Counted from the stretch's first letter, positions 33,834-49,800 are shown. The stretch is 64,000 nucleotides of DNA from Arbacia lixula (GCA_963669155.1 OZ022576.1:8267948-8331947), one strand, 5' to 3'. Notes: generated from the sequence alone by a model not told the origin. Translations and numbers: made by a program.

Positions 33834-34823
33834 GTAAGTCGAGCTGTGACTTAGAATACTTATGAAACGGTAAGTTAAAGCTCATCGTTACGATAAAACT
33901 CAAAAGTTGTGCACATGATGCACAGCCTCGTCCTGGACGTAATCACCCCGTGCCGGGCCGGGAGCTGGGCCGACTCGGCTTGGCGGTATCCCACCTCAAT
34001 TCAAGCCCCGTGCTGTGTCCGAAGGCGAAGTGAAATGTACAGCTAGGGTTACTGCCCTGATCTGGTTAAATAATGTGATTCTACGCTTGTACATAAATCA
34101 AAATCTCAGATATGAATGTTAAGTTCAACACCAGTATAGCCTGCCTACCTTCTGCTAGCAGGTGAGGGACATTCCCTGGTGGATGGGGGAGGGAGGGGGG
34201 GGGGGGGGGTGCACTTATTGGCAAAGGTATGTTTTCAGAACATGAATATTGGTAGGGTATTCTCATAACTTCCATATTGGCACAGCTGGGTAGAATTTTG
34301 CACATGCTCGTTTGCAAGTGCAGTAGGTCTATAGTGGGACAGATAGGGTTTAGTTTTATTTGTAAATATTAGTGTTCTAAAAACATATTTACCCTAGCTG
34401 TAGGCCTATACCAGTACCAATATTTCTGTTTTTAAAATATCCTTGTTGGCCTGTCCCATCTTTGTTATATGTGCATTATTTGCTGTCCCAAGGGTGAGGC
34501 TTGAAAAACATATCCTGTCTAGGGGTACATCCCGATCGAGTACTTTCACCAAAGTGAGTACGTACCACAGTCCCCAACACCATCCACCTGGAAAGTACCG
34601 CACCTGCTAGCAGAAGGAAGACGGGCTATATAATGGTGTAGAACTTCATAATAAAATCTGAGTTCTTAATGTAACAATCAAGTGTAAACTTTTCCCAATC
34701 TGCTTCTCCGATTAACTGTTTTTTGTCACTTTACATGAAATTAATATTTGGGTTATTTTTATCTATTTTTTTATATTTGGATTATTGTTTCCTTTTGCCA
34801 TGTTTCCAGGATAATTCATTAGA

Positions 34824-37800
34824 ATGGAGAATGTGAGTATCTTCAAAGTGGACGGACTGACAGGTGTGAGACGGCTTTTCTACGCAGTCACCCCGAATGA
34901 GACATCATTTGAAACATTCGAGGAGGTACCGCCATACATTGTTGAGGTATGAAACATCAAGGGTCAGCTCTACCCCTCCCCCCCCCCTACCCCAATAGAA
35001 GATACAAACTTACTCTTTTCTTTCAACAGAGCAAACCAATACAGCTGCTTTACAGCGTGAACAACAAAGTGCGCATTGAGAGTAGAAAAATATTCTTTGA
35101 TCAAGTACTTGCTGGCAGTTTGAAAATAATGAAAGATTTCAGGTTGCAGATTGTTTTTCCCTGCACCTATGGTTTTTTTTTGGTGGATTTTATGTTGGTT
35201 AGTTTGGGAGGGTCCCCAAAATAATGAAATGGTCAGTTAAGCATAAAAAAGAAAGTAGCATTAAAGGGGAGGTACATGAAGAAGGTTTTTAAATTATAAA
35301 AACTAACTTTGTTGAAAAATTTAATGGTATATTACCCTTTAAGAAACAAAAAAAAATCAGGATATAGTTGGTGGTAATGGTCATCGCCATTTCTACAAAT
35401 GTATGCCCTTTAGATCTTGAAAATGTTATTGTACTTTTGCATGAGTAAGATTTTATTCATTGACATTTTGCTCTCAATAAGCTGTTTGTTTTGCAGTGGT
35501 TTCATTGATTCACAGTTTGAATGCAAATATGTATCTGGGAATGTGGCAAATCAGATTGCAAAATATTTTGTGAAGTGTAAATTCACACAAAAATATGTTT
35601 ACACTATTTTTTTTTGAGACAGTTAGGGTTACAGTCTTTGTTCAATATGAGAGGAAGTTACAAGCTAACCTAGCTGAATATGCTCATGTTTCTCTTTTTT
35701 TTCAGTAGTTATGCACACTAGTTTTATTAACCTACATTTCATCTGGCACAGAAAGGTGTTTGGATAGTTTGTTCACCTTTTATCAAACAGTCAAAAGCAC
35801 TGAAAGCCATTGTGTATGCACTATGTTTACATGAATATCTAGTGCTCTTGATGATCATATGACTTAGGGTAGCCAAACTTTAAGTTTCCTTGTGATAGAC
35901 AACATGTATTATATTGTATTAGGTGAAGTGTGTGGAAAAGTGGGCCATTTTGAGAGATTAGAAGGGTAGAGAAGAGATTGTCTTATCTAGTTACTTGAGA
36001 GACTGTTTATCTCTGGTAGTAATTGCATTTGAGTATGGTGTGACCTTTGGACCACAGATAAAACAATACACCTGTACATGCGTCTTAGCATTGAGTATGT
36101 GCTGTCACAGGAAGTAGATACATGATGACAACATCTGTGAATAGTATTTATCTGAAGTGTCTGTACTTCCCTTCTATTCTGCATATTGATGAAAAGTCTA
36201 GTAATTTGACTTTGTAATCGTTCTTGTAATATATGCACATAATTTTTTCTTATTTTCATCTTAAGTTACCATCTATTGTCTTCTACTTTGCCATGAAAGC
36301 AAACATGAATTTTTCAAATTTAAATGTCAATTGTCATGATTTTATACCTTCTGTGGGTAGGTGAACATTTGATGTAAATGACATTCCCCATTAAATTTTG
36401 GTTAGAAGCTATGGATTTCCTTTCCTCTGTGATCAACATCTTATTGATATCATTTTATAATTTGCTGAAATGTTAATGTTCTTATGCAAAATCTTTTTTT
36501 TTTATTGGATAAATGCACAGTTCCAGAGAAGAGTATCACATATTTGGCAGAGCGAGCAAGGAAGTTGACTTTCCTGTTGAACCCTTCATGTGCCAAATTG
36601 GACTTGAGTGCCAAATGCATGAATGATAACAAAATGCACACATGTCACATAAGAGGTATGAAATCTGACACTTTCATCTCAAACAAACTTCAAATGACTC
36701 TATGCAAAGAGCCCATTAAAAAAAAAACTCATAACATTGTTTGTTGAGTTAACAATCCCTCTATGTTTTTTAAAGTCATGAATGAAAATGTTCAAATGAA
36801 CACTGGAATGTTTCATCAGCAGTGAAGACACAAATTAAAGCAGAGCTCTTGCTAGGATTGGTTTCAGAATGACATGAAATGCTTATTCACACAGAAGTAT
36901 CTAGTCTCACAAGAGAGCTTAACCCTCCCATTACCAAACCACAACAGTGCCATTGAGTTTGAACACAAGTATCCTGCATAGGAAGCAAGAGGGTTTACCC
37001 ACTCTGGTAGTGAGAGAGTTAAAGCTCCATGTGAATGTTTTGTCTTGCAGGCAGGACCGTTCTTTATCATCACAGTGATCCTTGAGGAGATCATACTGAG
37101 ACTCCGTGATGGAGGGAAGACGGGGAGGTTTGCTGACGGCATCACCTCCATGATATCAGGAATGTTCATGATCATCACAGGGTCAGTACTTAGTTTATCC
37201 TTATTCATATTCATTTATAGAAATGCTTTTTTTTCAAGGACACTTTATTAGCCATACCTGTCGTGAACAATAAAGGAACATAGACGTTCATGAGCGGAGT
37301 TCACAGCTAAATTACTTTTAAGGGATGATGATAGATATATTATTCAGCATATCCTGGTCACGACCAGCATGTCCCTATTCCGGCCTTCATGTAAGGTTGC
37401 TGGCATTCCGCTCGGCGATCTACTCACGAGTGGAAAGATAACTAATCACGCCTATTCGTCAATGTGAGGAGCTTCATAGGGGCATTCCAACTTAGGACTG
37501 AGAATATAGGCTTATTAACAAGTTTCATTCATGGCATTCTTCCTTTGCCCAGAATGGGGTCTTGTCAAGGCCTTTCATAGATAGGCAGAATGAGACGGCT
37601 TTTGTGTAATTATGTTTTTATACCACGAGCCTTGCATTGTCATCTTTAAGACCCAAACATTATTTTTAACCTAATAAAGTATGAATCAATAAGTTGTTGC
37701 TCGTTATACATACAAGTTTCAGCATTCGGTTTATAACATATCGTTTGTACGATGTGCATACATAACAAGAATGGTCCATTGAGTTTTGCCTCACTGAAAC

Positions 37801-40800
37801 CTCTATCATATCATGTTTATCTTTTCATCGTGCTGTCAAGGGTGTATTCAAGGATATAGATAGGTCTGGAGAGCTAGCTCTCATCTCTCTTTTCAAGTCT
37901 CTCATGAAATCTACCAGTAGGGCTCAGAAGAATTGGCGTACTTATTTCCTGCTTCAGTAGATACATTTCAAGACTATGAATACAAAAGTTAGAAGCAACT
38001 TTTTAGATATAATTGAACAAATGCTTTACTGATCATCATGTATGATTTTCAGAATGGCTTTCATTTAGACTATACAATACCAAATTGTCATGAATGAATT
38101 TTATCAACACAGTGTTGCAGTCATCGGATGAAGGAATTCAAAATAGATTCATTATTTTGTTGATAAAATTTAGGTTTTTGGAATAATTGTCAATGAAAAC
38201 TTATATGAACTCAAATTTCTTTTTTTCATTCTGACTGTATTCATGAGACCTTTTACAATTCAAAGTGGGCTTCAAAGTGGGCTTGTAAGTCTATGAGAAT
38301 GAGAACTTGTATGAGTTAAGTCAATTTTATTTTGGCTTTGCATATGACCTTTCACAAAAAGAATGTAAGTTAGTTTTTTACTGTATGTGATTGAGAACTT
38401 GGATTAATTCATTTTGACTTCATGTACATGCACCAACTCTTTATCATGATAATATAAATGAGTTTTGTACATGTTCATGCACTGTATGAAAATCTATATT
38501 AATTAAGTTAAGTTTTTATTCTGACTTTACATTCATTCGACATGAGCGAACGTTAGTGGTGGGCTTCTACATTTAAATGAATGAGAATTTGTCTTAAGGA
38601 ACTAAGTTCTTTTTGTCATTTTCATCTTATGTATCTTGTCTTTGAGTACTGTATGAAAATGTATATTAATTCAGTTCATTTTGCATTCTGTCTTTACAGC
38701 CTTTTCACCAGGACGATAGAAGTGGGTTTCTACATCTATGTGTATGAGAACTACCGGCTGATTGACATGCCCTGGAACAGCACATGGACTTGGCTGCTGT
38801 GTTTCCTAGGGATTGACATCGGCTACTACTGGTTCCACCGCATGTCACACGGTGAGTGTCCAATGTGTCATAGGAGAACAATTGTTTGGGCCTCTGTATT
38901 TCCATCTAATTCTAGAAATATTCTTTTAATGATTTATATCTCATGATGGTCAATTTCTAAATAAATGTATGGATATTTAAAAAAAAAATTTATTTTGAAC
39001 ATTGTTCTTGCTGTATGCCTTCTTTTATGCTCCGTTGAAGTGTCAAAAAGTATGAGTGATCAAATATCCATGATTCTAATACCTAATACCACATTTGGTA
39101 GTACATAAACATATTGGAAGATTGTCTTTTTTCACCTTGTGCCCCCTTTCTTTCAAGTCTTTATGTTCCAGGGGGGTGTTTCACCAAGCAGTTCGTAAGT
39201 TACGAACGACTTTACGAACGACTGATGATCCCTTCTTGTGCTAAAAGCGATATCACACTTTGTTCATTGAGAATCTGATTTAGCACAAGAAGGGATCACC
39301 AGTCGTTCGTAAAGTTGTTCGCAGCTTACGAACAATTTGGTGAAACACCACCAAGATGTGTACTTTTCCACCAGTAGCACATACTTGTAACCTTTCTAGC
39401 CTAGCTAGGTGATGAAAATGCCTGTAGCTGGATGCGCTCTAGAAATTTGCAAGGCTACCTATGGTTTCATGAATTAAATGCCAGGATCTGGCACAGAATG
39501 GGGCAAAAGCTCTTTTGCAGGTTAAAAAAAAAAGGTTAAAAAACTGAAATTTTGTACAAACCATTGAAAATGTAAGAAAATGCTGTATTCGAACTTCCTT
39601 CCTAATAATAGAACTGGTAATTGATTTTAAGCAGACTCATAGGGATCACTAGATTTCTCAGAGGTTTTGGACAGGTCATCCAAAACCTCTTGGTTCTTGT
39701 AGCCCCGAGACCAAAGACTCTGTTATGATCCGCACAACAGTGCATGCAGTCAATACCCACTTCACAACCCATTACACACTGATAGGGCAATACGTTTATG
39801 AATGTGGACTATGGTTGGTTTGAAGCTATGACTGAAATTTTTTCTGTGTCATTGTTAGGGTATACTGCTGATTCCTGCTGAGTTTCATGACTTTTGCAGG
39901 TGGGTCACACTGTCTTTAAGTAGCTCATGTTCATAACTGATTATCTTCTCTCTATGGTAGAGGTGAATATCATGTGGGCGGCGCACCAAGTCCACCACAG
40001 CTCGGAGGAGTATAACTACACCACCGCCCTCCGCCAATCCATCTTCCAGAGGTGCTTCAGCTGGGTAAGTCTCTACTGACTTAGGTAAGGAACATTTCCC
40101 ACTCAAAGATGGTGTTGAAGATGGTGCTGAGCTTGTCTGAGCAAAGTCATTGTGATGCTATTAATGCTCGTATTACTCAACAACTGATGACTTGAAAAAA
40201 AAATCTTATTTCTAGTGTGCATAATCATGATTGTTTTTAATGGCCTGTTACCAGAAGCCACCAATAAGCTATTGTGATATAATGATATATCTTTATGGAA
40301 ATGTAATTTATGTATAACTCTATATCTACATCTTTATGTAATGTAACAGATATCTACATCCATATCATTGTATTCCTCATCTTAACCAGTTGTTTACTGA
40401 GCCTTCATATATGCGGGCTGGCAGCTCAATTCCCACACACAATTAAGCCAAACCCCTTTGGATGCTGCAGTTTCATTGCAAATTTTGACGCCCTTATGCT
40501 TACTGGACCAGAGTTCATGAAGCCAGAATGTGCAATGGTTTGATAATCTTGTCACCGGATGGGTTGACCATTGTGACATAGACCTAACCTTCCTGCTTTT
40601 GAGCTGGAAAAAAAAAGTGTGTTGTAATTAGAGCATTGGTTTGAGATCCTCTTTACCCATAACCCTACAGAAGACTCTGTATTTGTATATTATCATTACA
40701 CCAATTTTGAATTTGATCAACACAGGGACGGAGAATCTACATGATAATACAGTTGAACTTCCATGATTGGTTAGTGATATTATATTGCCCAGGAAACATA

Positions 40801-43800
40801 TGATTTTTTTATCTCTTCATTGTACAGTAATAAAGAGTTCTGATTTGTCTGCACATTTTTCTTCCTGTGTTTTTTCCTCACAGGCGTTCTACATTCCATT
40901 GGCATTCTGTGCATCCCCATCTTGTATGTTTGTCCATCAACAATTCAACACGCTGTACCAGTTCTGGATCCATACTGAGGTATGACAGAACACCCTTTGT
41001 CATGTCATAATTTATGAAGCTTTGATACAGTCTCATATCACCAGGTATTAAAGTAATAGGGTAGTAAGGAAATGCTGTAGTAATTTGTCATTTTGAGAAG
41101 GGTTATAACAACTTCGGATTATGTCAGTGGAGGGGGCAAAATCTTGTAACTCGGCATGTGCCAGAAATATCAGTTAAACACTGAAAATTGATATTGAAGA
41201 TTGACATTACAGGAAAATGTATATATTGTTTGTTTCCATTTCATTAGTTTTATTTGCAAATCTACTTTGCAGCTCATTGGAAATCTTGGTCCTCTGGAAT
41301 ACATTCTGAATACTCCCAGTCACCATCGAGTCCATCATGGTATGTTCTCATCACAACTGTTTCTTAAAGTTTTTTGGGAAGGAGCTTCCTGGGATAATTT
41401 CATGTAGAAAATAAATAGTACTCCTCCCCCTCCACTTCACCTCGGGTCGCAATAGATTATACAAGTATACCAAGCTGTGATATTGTGTAGTGGAAATTAT
41501 CTATCTGAGGAGGGACTGGCATAGAACTGTTTTTTCTGAGGTGCGAAGCGTATCATCTTATAGAGCTAATTCAAATCTATACAATGAGACAAAAAAATCA
41601 AATAGGATGAAAAATGGATGTAACCTCTTTTGCAAATGAGCTCTTCATATATACAAAGTGAACTAACCTATTTATTGGACAGTAGTTACTTGGATGAAGT
41701 TTGATATGGGCTTCTAGCTTACAATCCAAAAACTCTTCCAAGTTAAACAGAACATGAAAGTTATATGGTACAGTTCTGATATCAATTTCATTTTATATGT
41801 TTTAATTAAAACTGTTATGTGTGATATGTGAGTAATCCATGCATTATATCATAAAGGAGAACTTTACAAACATGTATATTTTGTATTTGTGTAAATCAAA
41901 ACATGTAATGTGTACATCATTTCTTTTGGGTTATGTTCATGTAAAAAAAAATAATCTTCTCTCTCATTACCATTGCCTTGGTAATGATGTGTGTAGCAAG
42001 TCAATGTTTTTGTTCTCAAAAACTTTGTAGTATGAGGGTTCAATGGTAAAAATGCATGTACACAGTTGAAGATGTTATACATCAGAACAAATCAGAACAA
42101 CAGTAACCATAGGTGACCAATCATTTTTTTTTGTGCAGCTCCTAGATTGTGGAATAAACTACCTGTAGACATCAGGAAATCTAAAACATGAGACAGCTTT
42201 AAATCAAACGAAACCTATTAGTTCTAAACATAGACCTACTTTACTTCTGACCATGATTTAAATTATGTAGCAGAAGTGCATGTAGGAGCTCTTGCAGTGC
42301 AGTAGAATATATAAATATATTTTTTGCGCTCTATTAATTGAATATCGTTATTATTATTGTACATGATTACAGAAAACTCTGTTCACTAGGGGAGTGGGTG
42401 AATATTCATAACAACATATTTGTTTCATTATTCTTCAGGTCGTAACAGGTACTGCATTGATAAGAACTATGCGGGCACATTGATCATCTGGGACAGGATG
42501 TTTGGTAAGTCAAGACATGTAAAACAGCCAGAATAGTGTTTTTCAAACACAATAATGGTGATAATAGTAATCATGATAATTATAACAATCATATGTATAA
42601 CCATTAACATTTTTTGTTTTAATGCGATTGTAAAAAAATGCAGAAATTTAGAGACCCAGCATATGGGTCTTTTAAATGATAGAAATCATCAAGAGTAATT
42701 CAAACAATGTTGATTAAGACATGAAGTAAAGGAGAGAGTACTAAATGAAAAAATGTATTTGTCTTGTTCAGTTTATTTCACTGTTTTCCCCACAGTGGGA
42801 TCAGTAAGTTTAGTGCACCTCATAGCTCCTCCAGGATACTTCATAACATGAGTTATTATGTCAATACACAACACGGACAATGTTATCAATAATTAGTCAA
42901 CTATTGCTTGAATTCAGACTTCTGTACACCAAATTTTGATGAAATAAATACAAATTGCATTACAATCAATCTACAGTGGCTGTCAAACCTGCATTTATAA
43001 TACTTTGATGTGACGTTGTTTCTTCTGGTGACCAGGGACCTTTGAGGCCGAGAGTGACCGGGTAGCCTACGGCCTTGTACACCCCTTGACCACGTACAAT
43101 GCCATGACTGTCCAGGTTGGTAGTATACATACACAGAGTTTTACATAATGAGGTGGGGGAGGGGGGAGGGGAGATATTGGTAATGGGGTTCAAGCCCCCC
43201 ACCCACACCCCACCCCCATCCCCGTATTTCAGGGGTGTTTGAGGGAAATGGCTTTTACCTTGCACTCCCGTGCTGGGTATGGTTGTAAAGCTTAGAAAAT
43301 GAGATGTCATATTCTCCATCGCTCCCTCCATATGGATTGGAAAGTTTCCCCTTGAGGATATTTAGCCTAAACCCAATGCTAATTCCACTGAAATCCCATT
43401 AAAAATATTGAAAATATTGACTTATAAAGCTTATACGGTACAGCTTTCCTGCATGGCCCTGGGGGGAATGTAATTGTTCGTATATATTGACTGGTAGGAG
43501 TGGAATACCGTGTTCTAGGACATTATATTTTCCAGAAGCATGTAGCATTGCGGGAAACTATAACTATTTGTCAGTAAAATTTATTTTCAAATAGGATTAG
43601 ATACACAACTAATCTTCATTTGGACTTAGAAAATTTATTTCCACTTGAGTGGTAATATGACATCATTCTCCTGACTTAAAACTCCTGGCTTGCATTATTC
43701 TTACTCTTCACAGTAAACAGGATGGTAAAAAAGGGAAATAAATCTTATATAAGATATATTTCTGAAAGTGACCAGCTGGGGAAATATACTCATTACGATC

Positions 43801-46800
43801 CTCTCAATCATTTTGGCATAGCAGTTTATGGACTTATCAAATCTTTGTTTCTTTAATGGTCATCTAATATTAATTTTTATTGCCAACCCTAGTTCTGCCA
43901 CCTTCAGTGGATGTGGAGTGTTTTCTGGTCCATGCCTGGCTTCATGAACAAGATCTACGTCATCATCTATGGACCGGGCTGGGAACCGGGCAAGCCTCGC
44001 ACCGGACTCATCGAAGATATACCTGATGTAAGCATGCTGTGCACTTCATGCCAATGCGTCCATGCTGTTCATGCTGTGGAGACATATCATTCAACTCAAG
44101 TCATTTAATGTTTTAATTTTTAAGCTTTAACAAATGAGCAGAATGGACAACTGAGTATGATTGAGTACTCCAACAAACAAACAGTTGCAAGAACACATCA
44201 TATTTCAAAGTATCAAGAAAGAATTAAACATATATTTTTATATTTCTTTAAGCTCTTGTGACACAGGAAATATCACTCGAACACATTTGGTTGGAGTTGT
44301 CTCTTTTTTATTCCTTACACCAGGAAAGAAAAACCTGAAGTGTAAATAAACAAACAAAAAAACAAAAATCATTATATTTACAGCAGAACATAATGCAAAG
44401 TATGACAAGCATTAAATCCATAACAATGACATAGTTCAAACATTGAAGTTAAATAATACATGAATGAGCATGTGCTATTACATCAGAGAGATGTCATACT
44501 GTGAACAACAGACTGAGTGTCTTAAATGAACTCAACAGTAAATTATACATAACAATGCATCAAAATATTACTAAACCACATATGATCCCCAGCTTAGACA
44601 GCTACCATTCAACCATGAACTATTCAGAGTTAAACCCTTTATTTATAACTCAGAGCATAACTACCAACTACAAGTTTGTTAAAGAAACAAATGCAAATAA
44701 TCAGTGGCTCTAAAGTAAAAATAAACCCGTCAAACAAATGCAATTACGTACATCATGTATCGATCATTTAACATTATACAAACATAAATACATGTCATGC
44801 AGTACCGTTATATTCCACCAAGGTAATTCATGTGGAACTCACCCTGGCTATGATAACCTGCTACCCATAATGTCTCAGGAACGGACCAATGGAGTAATGA
44901 GCTCCTTTAAGGCGCCAGCATCTAAACATTGACATAATATATGCATGATTGTATAAGTACATGTACAAAAGATTCTAACACGATTATAGTAATTGTATAA
45001 TACAGTTTACAAAACACTTGAACAAATATATCTTGTTCAAACTCATTGATATCCTAAAGAACATCAAACAAAACAAGTAGAACTGGAAACGACTATAAAT
45101 CTAATTGAACACATAGCCTAATAATCCAAAGCCAAGTCATATTTAACAACAATTTAAGTTAGTGTGAATTTTGCAAATAATGTTTCTTATTGTTCATCGA
45201 GAAACAATTGAGCATTAAGTAAGAATAAAGTTATGTTAGCCTCTTGTATTCTATTCAGCAAATACAATGCAACTTAATTGGATTATTGCATTGTTCCAAA
45301 TAAGTATTACTGATTATTAACAAATATACATTATGAGATTTGGAAACTACCTTTGATAATTAGTATGTTCATTTACTCTACATCAGTAATGTTTCAATAT
45401 CACAAAACAATAGTCAAGATATATTCCTACTGAATGATATCAACTTTAAATAACCCAAAACAATAATTCATTCGTAGTTTATCATCATTATTATTACTTA
45501 CAACTGATGATGTAATACAACAAAGTGAATCTTGGCTTGAGGTTAAATAATGCTTCAGTTAATAAACTACTTTATCCAGTCAAATATGTAATCTGCATTC
45601 ATGTACTCTATACATGAACATGTAGTACTAATTCATTAACAAGTATTTTGTGTCCATAATAAAGAAACAAAATCCAGCTTCCTATTAAGCCCAAAGTTAT
45701 TCAAGTAAGAGAGTAACTGAGCTTAAACAAAAAGAATTCTCAGCCAAACACTATAAGCCTGTACATATACAACGCTATCCGCACTACCAGAGAACCTTAT
45801 CTAGTTACCATAGTAACAGAGGGATCGGGTAGAGAGAGGAGAGCAGAGCGAGAGTACACATGTTCCATATATACACTGTGCACTCTGAACTGTGCACTAC
45901 ACGCATATACCTTTGCCCTCACTGACTCTACAGCCTACACACTTTCCTAATCTAAAAGCATACACACATGCATGCACACAAGCACACACTACTGACACTA
46001 CTGACACACAGAATCCCTAAGACTGTGTGCACACCCAGGGGCTTATCAGTGCACCCCATCTCATGGTTCTATGTGATGTGGCATATAGCATCTTCTGGAA
46101 ACTTATAAAACCAAATCGAGCTTCAACTTTATAACCATCATTACTCTAATAGTCGATGATATCATTACTTATAATATACAGTTAAGTATCTGCAATATCA
46201 TACTGATACAATATATCTAGCATTCAAGTGTATTGTGATGATACTAGACACATAAAAGAATGATTTATCAAGGAACACCCTTCAACTTTAAACAGAAACC
46301 ATGCCACAAATCACAGTGCATAAAGTTTTCAGTGCATCTACCAAACTTACTTTGGTGAGAAACTTTCACTCCTGAAAATGAGTAAAAACTGACTTGAACT
46401 AAGTCTTATACATGTAAAACTTTTGAACAAGTATTCTCCAATGGTAACATTATTATACATTTACAATAATTACAAATAAATGTGGGAACATACCGAGTTA
46501 AGGTGATTTTTCAGCAACTTCCAAGCAAGAGTAGTGGTGTCTTTGTCACAGGGGTAAAACAATGGCTGCTCTCTCTTTGCCAAGGTTGGGACTCCTCCAC
46601 CAAGGATGGGACTTATCCACTCTTACATGGGGGGGGGGGGGATATTTGGAGGGACTTTTATGCCCTGTAACATAGCAGTGCCAAACTGCCCTGTTACACA
46701 CTTCCCTGCTTGAATATTGCTGTCCCAGCAATTCACCTCAACAATACTTATTGTTTGCTTAACATTTGCATAATCATCAAGTTAGATTGAGCAATAGCTG

Positions 46801-49800
46801 CTAAAACACTTTGATCCACATTACATGCAATAACACCATTTGATCGAATTGATTCACTTAAAGTAGATCTGGGCAGGTTATGAGGGTTAGGGTTGTGCCC
46901 AGCAGTGGTCCTAGATGACCTTCTCAATTCACGTTCTACAGGTGGGTTGTTAGTACATGTATTAGGGGATTCATCTATATTGATATTAGATGGTTCCTCA
47001 GGGACAACATTGGTTATTTCGGCATCATTAGGAATATCAGGGGTCAAAGTGACTTCTGTCTCTCCACCATTCACAGGGGAGGTGGGAGTTGGGACTGGGT
47101 CATCCGATACCTGAACCTCTGGCAATGCATCATCTGCACTGTTCTCCACACTACATCCAACCGACTGTGGAATAGTCAAAGGATCCTGCGACTCATTGGC
47201 ATCTTCCTCAGGCATAGGGATAGGCTCCCTTTTCCTGGATGCCACCTTTGAAGCTGACACAACATAAATGCCATCCTCCAAATCGCTTTCCGGATCCCCT
47301 CTCGATGGGAGATCTTCAGTTTGTTGCTGCAGTTCAGTGGTTCTGCCTTGATTATGATCAGGAGCAACATCTTCGACTAACTCTCTAGAGTCGAGGAGCT
47401 CACCTCTATGAACCGTCCTATGTTCACCACCATTAACCGGCTCTACAACATATGTATGGCCTCCAGTGTTGAGTCTCCTAAGAACTTTGTGTGGTTCTGG
47501 ATTCCAGGCATCCTGGATCTTATTTCGGCCTACTACATGATTCCTCAGGAAGACTCTGGCACCTATAGGGAGATTGGTGTCGCTAGCCTTAGCATTCCTG
47601 ATTTCCCTTCTCCTTAGAGCCTCTTTCTCTGTCCTTTCTGAAGCCATCTCGAATGCCTGGGTTAGCCTCTCATGGTGTTCTGCAATCCAGTCGCTCACTT
47701 CACCTGTACCTTCGATGTCTGAGCTCAGTCCAAGTAGGTGATCTACTGGTAGAACTGGGTCCCTACCAAAGAACAGGTAGTGTGGGGCGTAGCCGGTTGA
47801 GGAATGTGGGGTGCTATTGTAGGCGTACACGAGTTCGGGGAGGTGTTCAGGCCATTTGCGCTTCTTTTCTGAAGGGAGGGTGCGTAACCTATCATGAAGG
47901 GTGCGGTTGAAACGTTCGCATTGTCCGTTGCCCTCAGGGTGATACGCGGTCGTCCTACTCTTCGCAATACCATAGACGTTACAAAGTTCTTTGATTACCC
48001 TGCTTTCAAAGTTCCGTCCTTGATCGCTATGGATGCGTTTCGGGACCCCATATCGGACGAACCACTCTTTCACTAGAACCCGTGCGACAGTGACAGCTTT
48101 CTGGTCCTTGGTAGGTATGGCTTGAGTAAACTTGGTAAAGACATCAGTCAGAACAAGCACATTCTCTGTTCCATTGCTACTCTTGTCCAGCAAGGTGAAA
48201 TCCATGGCTAGAACTTCCAATGGCCTTGCAGCAGTCAACGATCCGATGGTGGAATGGAGACGTTTCCCTGCTTTAGATAAGATGCACCTTTCACATGTCT
48301 GGCAGTACTTTGCAATGTCTCCAGCCATACCTGGCCAGTAACATCTCTTCCTTGCTAAAGCCAAAGTTTTCTCCATAGCCTGATGTCCTGCCTGGTCATG
48401 GACTGCTTGTAACACCTGGGATCTGAGAGAGCTGGGAAGAATAAGTTGTCGAACTTCTCTCCCATGTTCAATGATGGTCCGATAGAGAACACCATTCTCC
48501 TCATTAATCCTTCTCCAGGAGCTCAACAGTTTGCGGGCTGCCTTTGTTTCTTTCATCAGGAGACGCTTAGATGGAGGATGTGTAGTTCTCCAGTAGAAGT
48601 GAAGTCTACCGATATCTTCGTCTGCCAGTTGTAGCTGCTTGAGTTCCTCCTTGGATATAGAGGGGAGTGGAGAAATGGTTCCAGGCTCGGTCCTCCCAGA
48701 CCTGATGTGGACTTCGTTTACATAGGCCCTATGCATTCCCTTGAACACCTCAGTGCGAACGTCAGGGGGAATTGGAGTAGAAGTTTCAAGTGGGGTTGGC
48801 ACTGGATGGGCGGTGGTTTCCATTACTCTAGCATCAGTGGTATCCTCACCATGACATGTCTTCCGACTGAGGGCGTCAGCATTGCCGTTGCTTTTTCCGG
48901 ACCTGTACTTGATCTTGAAGTTGAACTGGGCTAGTTCAGCAGCCCATCGCGTCTCCGTTGCTCCTAGTTTGGCCGATGTTTGGAGGTAACTAAGAGGATT
49001 GTTATCGGTGTAAACTTCAAACTCCGAGCCGATCAGTATGTCCCGAAATTTCTGCGAGATAGCCCAACGCAAAGCTAACAGCTCAAGTTTCATGCTGGAA
49101 TAATTTTGCATATTCCTTTCGTTGGGTTTCAGGCTTCTACTGGCGTATGCAATAACAACCTTCTTCTCGCCTTGCATCTGCGACAGAACTGCGCCAAGAC
49201 CAAGTAAGCTGGCATCGGTCTCTAGGATGAATGGTAGATGGAAATCCGGATAACCAAGTAAGGGTGCGGAGGTCAACTTCTCCTTCAAGGTCAGGAAAGA
49301 ATCTTCACATGATGACGTCCACCTTTCTGTGACACTGACTGACTTGTTATGCTTCCTTTCCTTCTTGGATGTACCATCTTCTGTCTTTTTGAGGAGATTA
49401 TGCAGAGGTGCTGCTATCCGGGCATATCCTTCGACAAACCTCCTGTAGTAGCCCGCTAAGCCAAGGAAGCCACGGAGTTCCCTCTCCGTTGTTGGTCGAG
49501 CCCATTCCTGCACAGCTTTAATCTTCTCATCATTTGGTACCGTTCCTTCCTCAGAGACAACATGTCCAAGATAATGCACAGTTCGGTGAAACAGATGACA
49601 CTTTTCTGGCTTTACCTTGAGATTGAGATCTGACAATCGTGAGAGAACAGTCTCTAACCTGCTGAGGGTCTCTTCAAATGTTGATCCGAATACAAGAATG
49701 TCATCGAGATAAACAAGTAGGGACTGGAAGTTGAGGTCACCGAATGCCTTGTCCATCAACCTCATGAAGGTGGCTGGGGCATTGCATAAACCAAAAGGCA

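Noticed and set aside
44501-44932. Short frames inside the LTRs, repeated at 52855-53286
   Set aside because: Identical in both LTRs because the LTRs are copies; no codon bias or domain.
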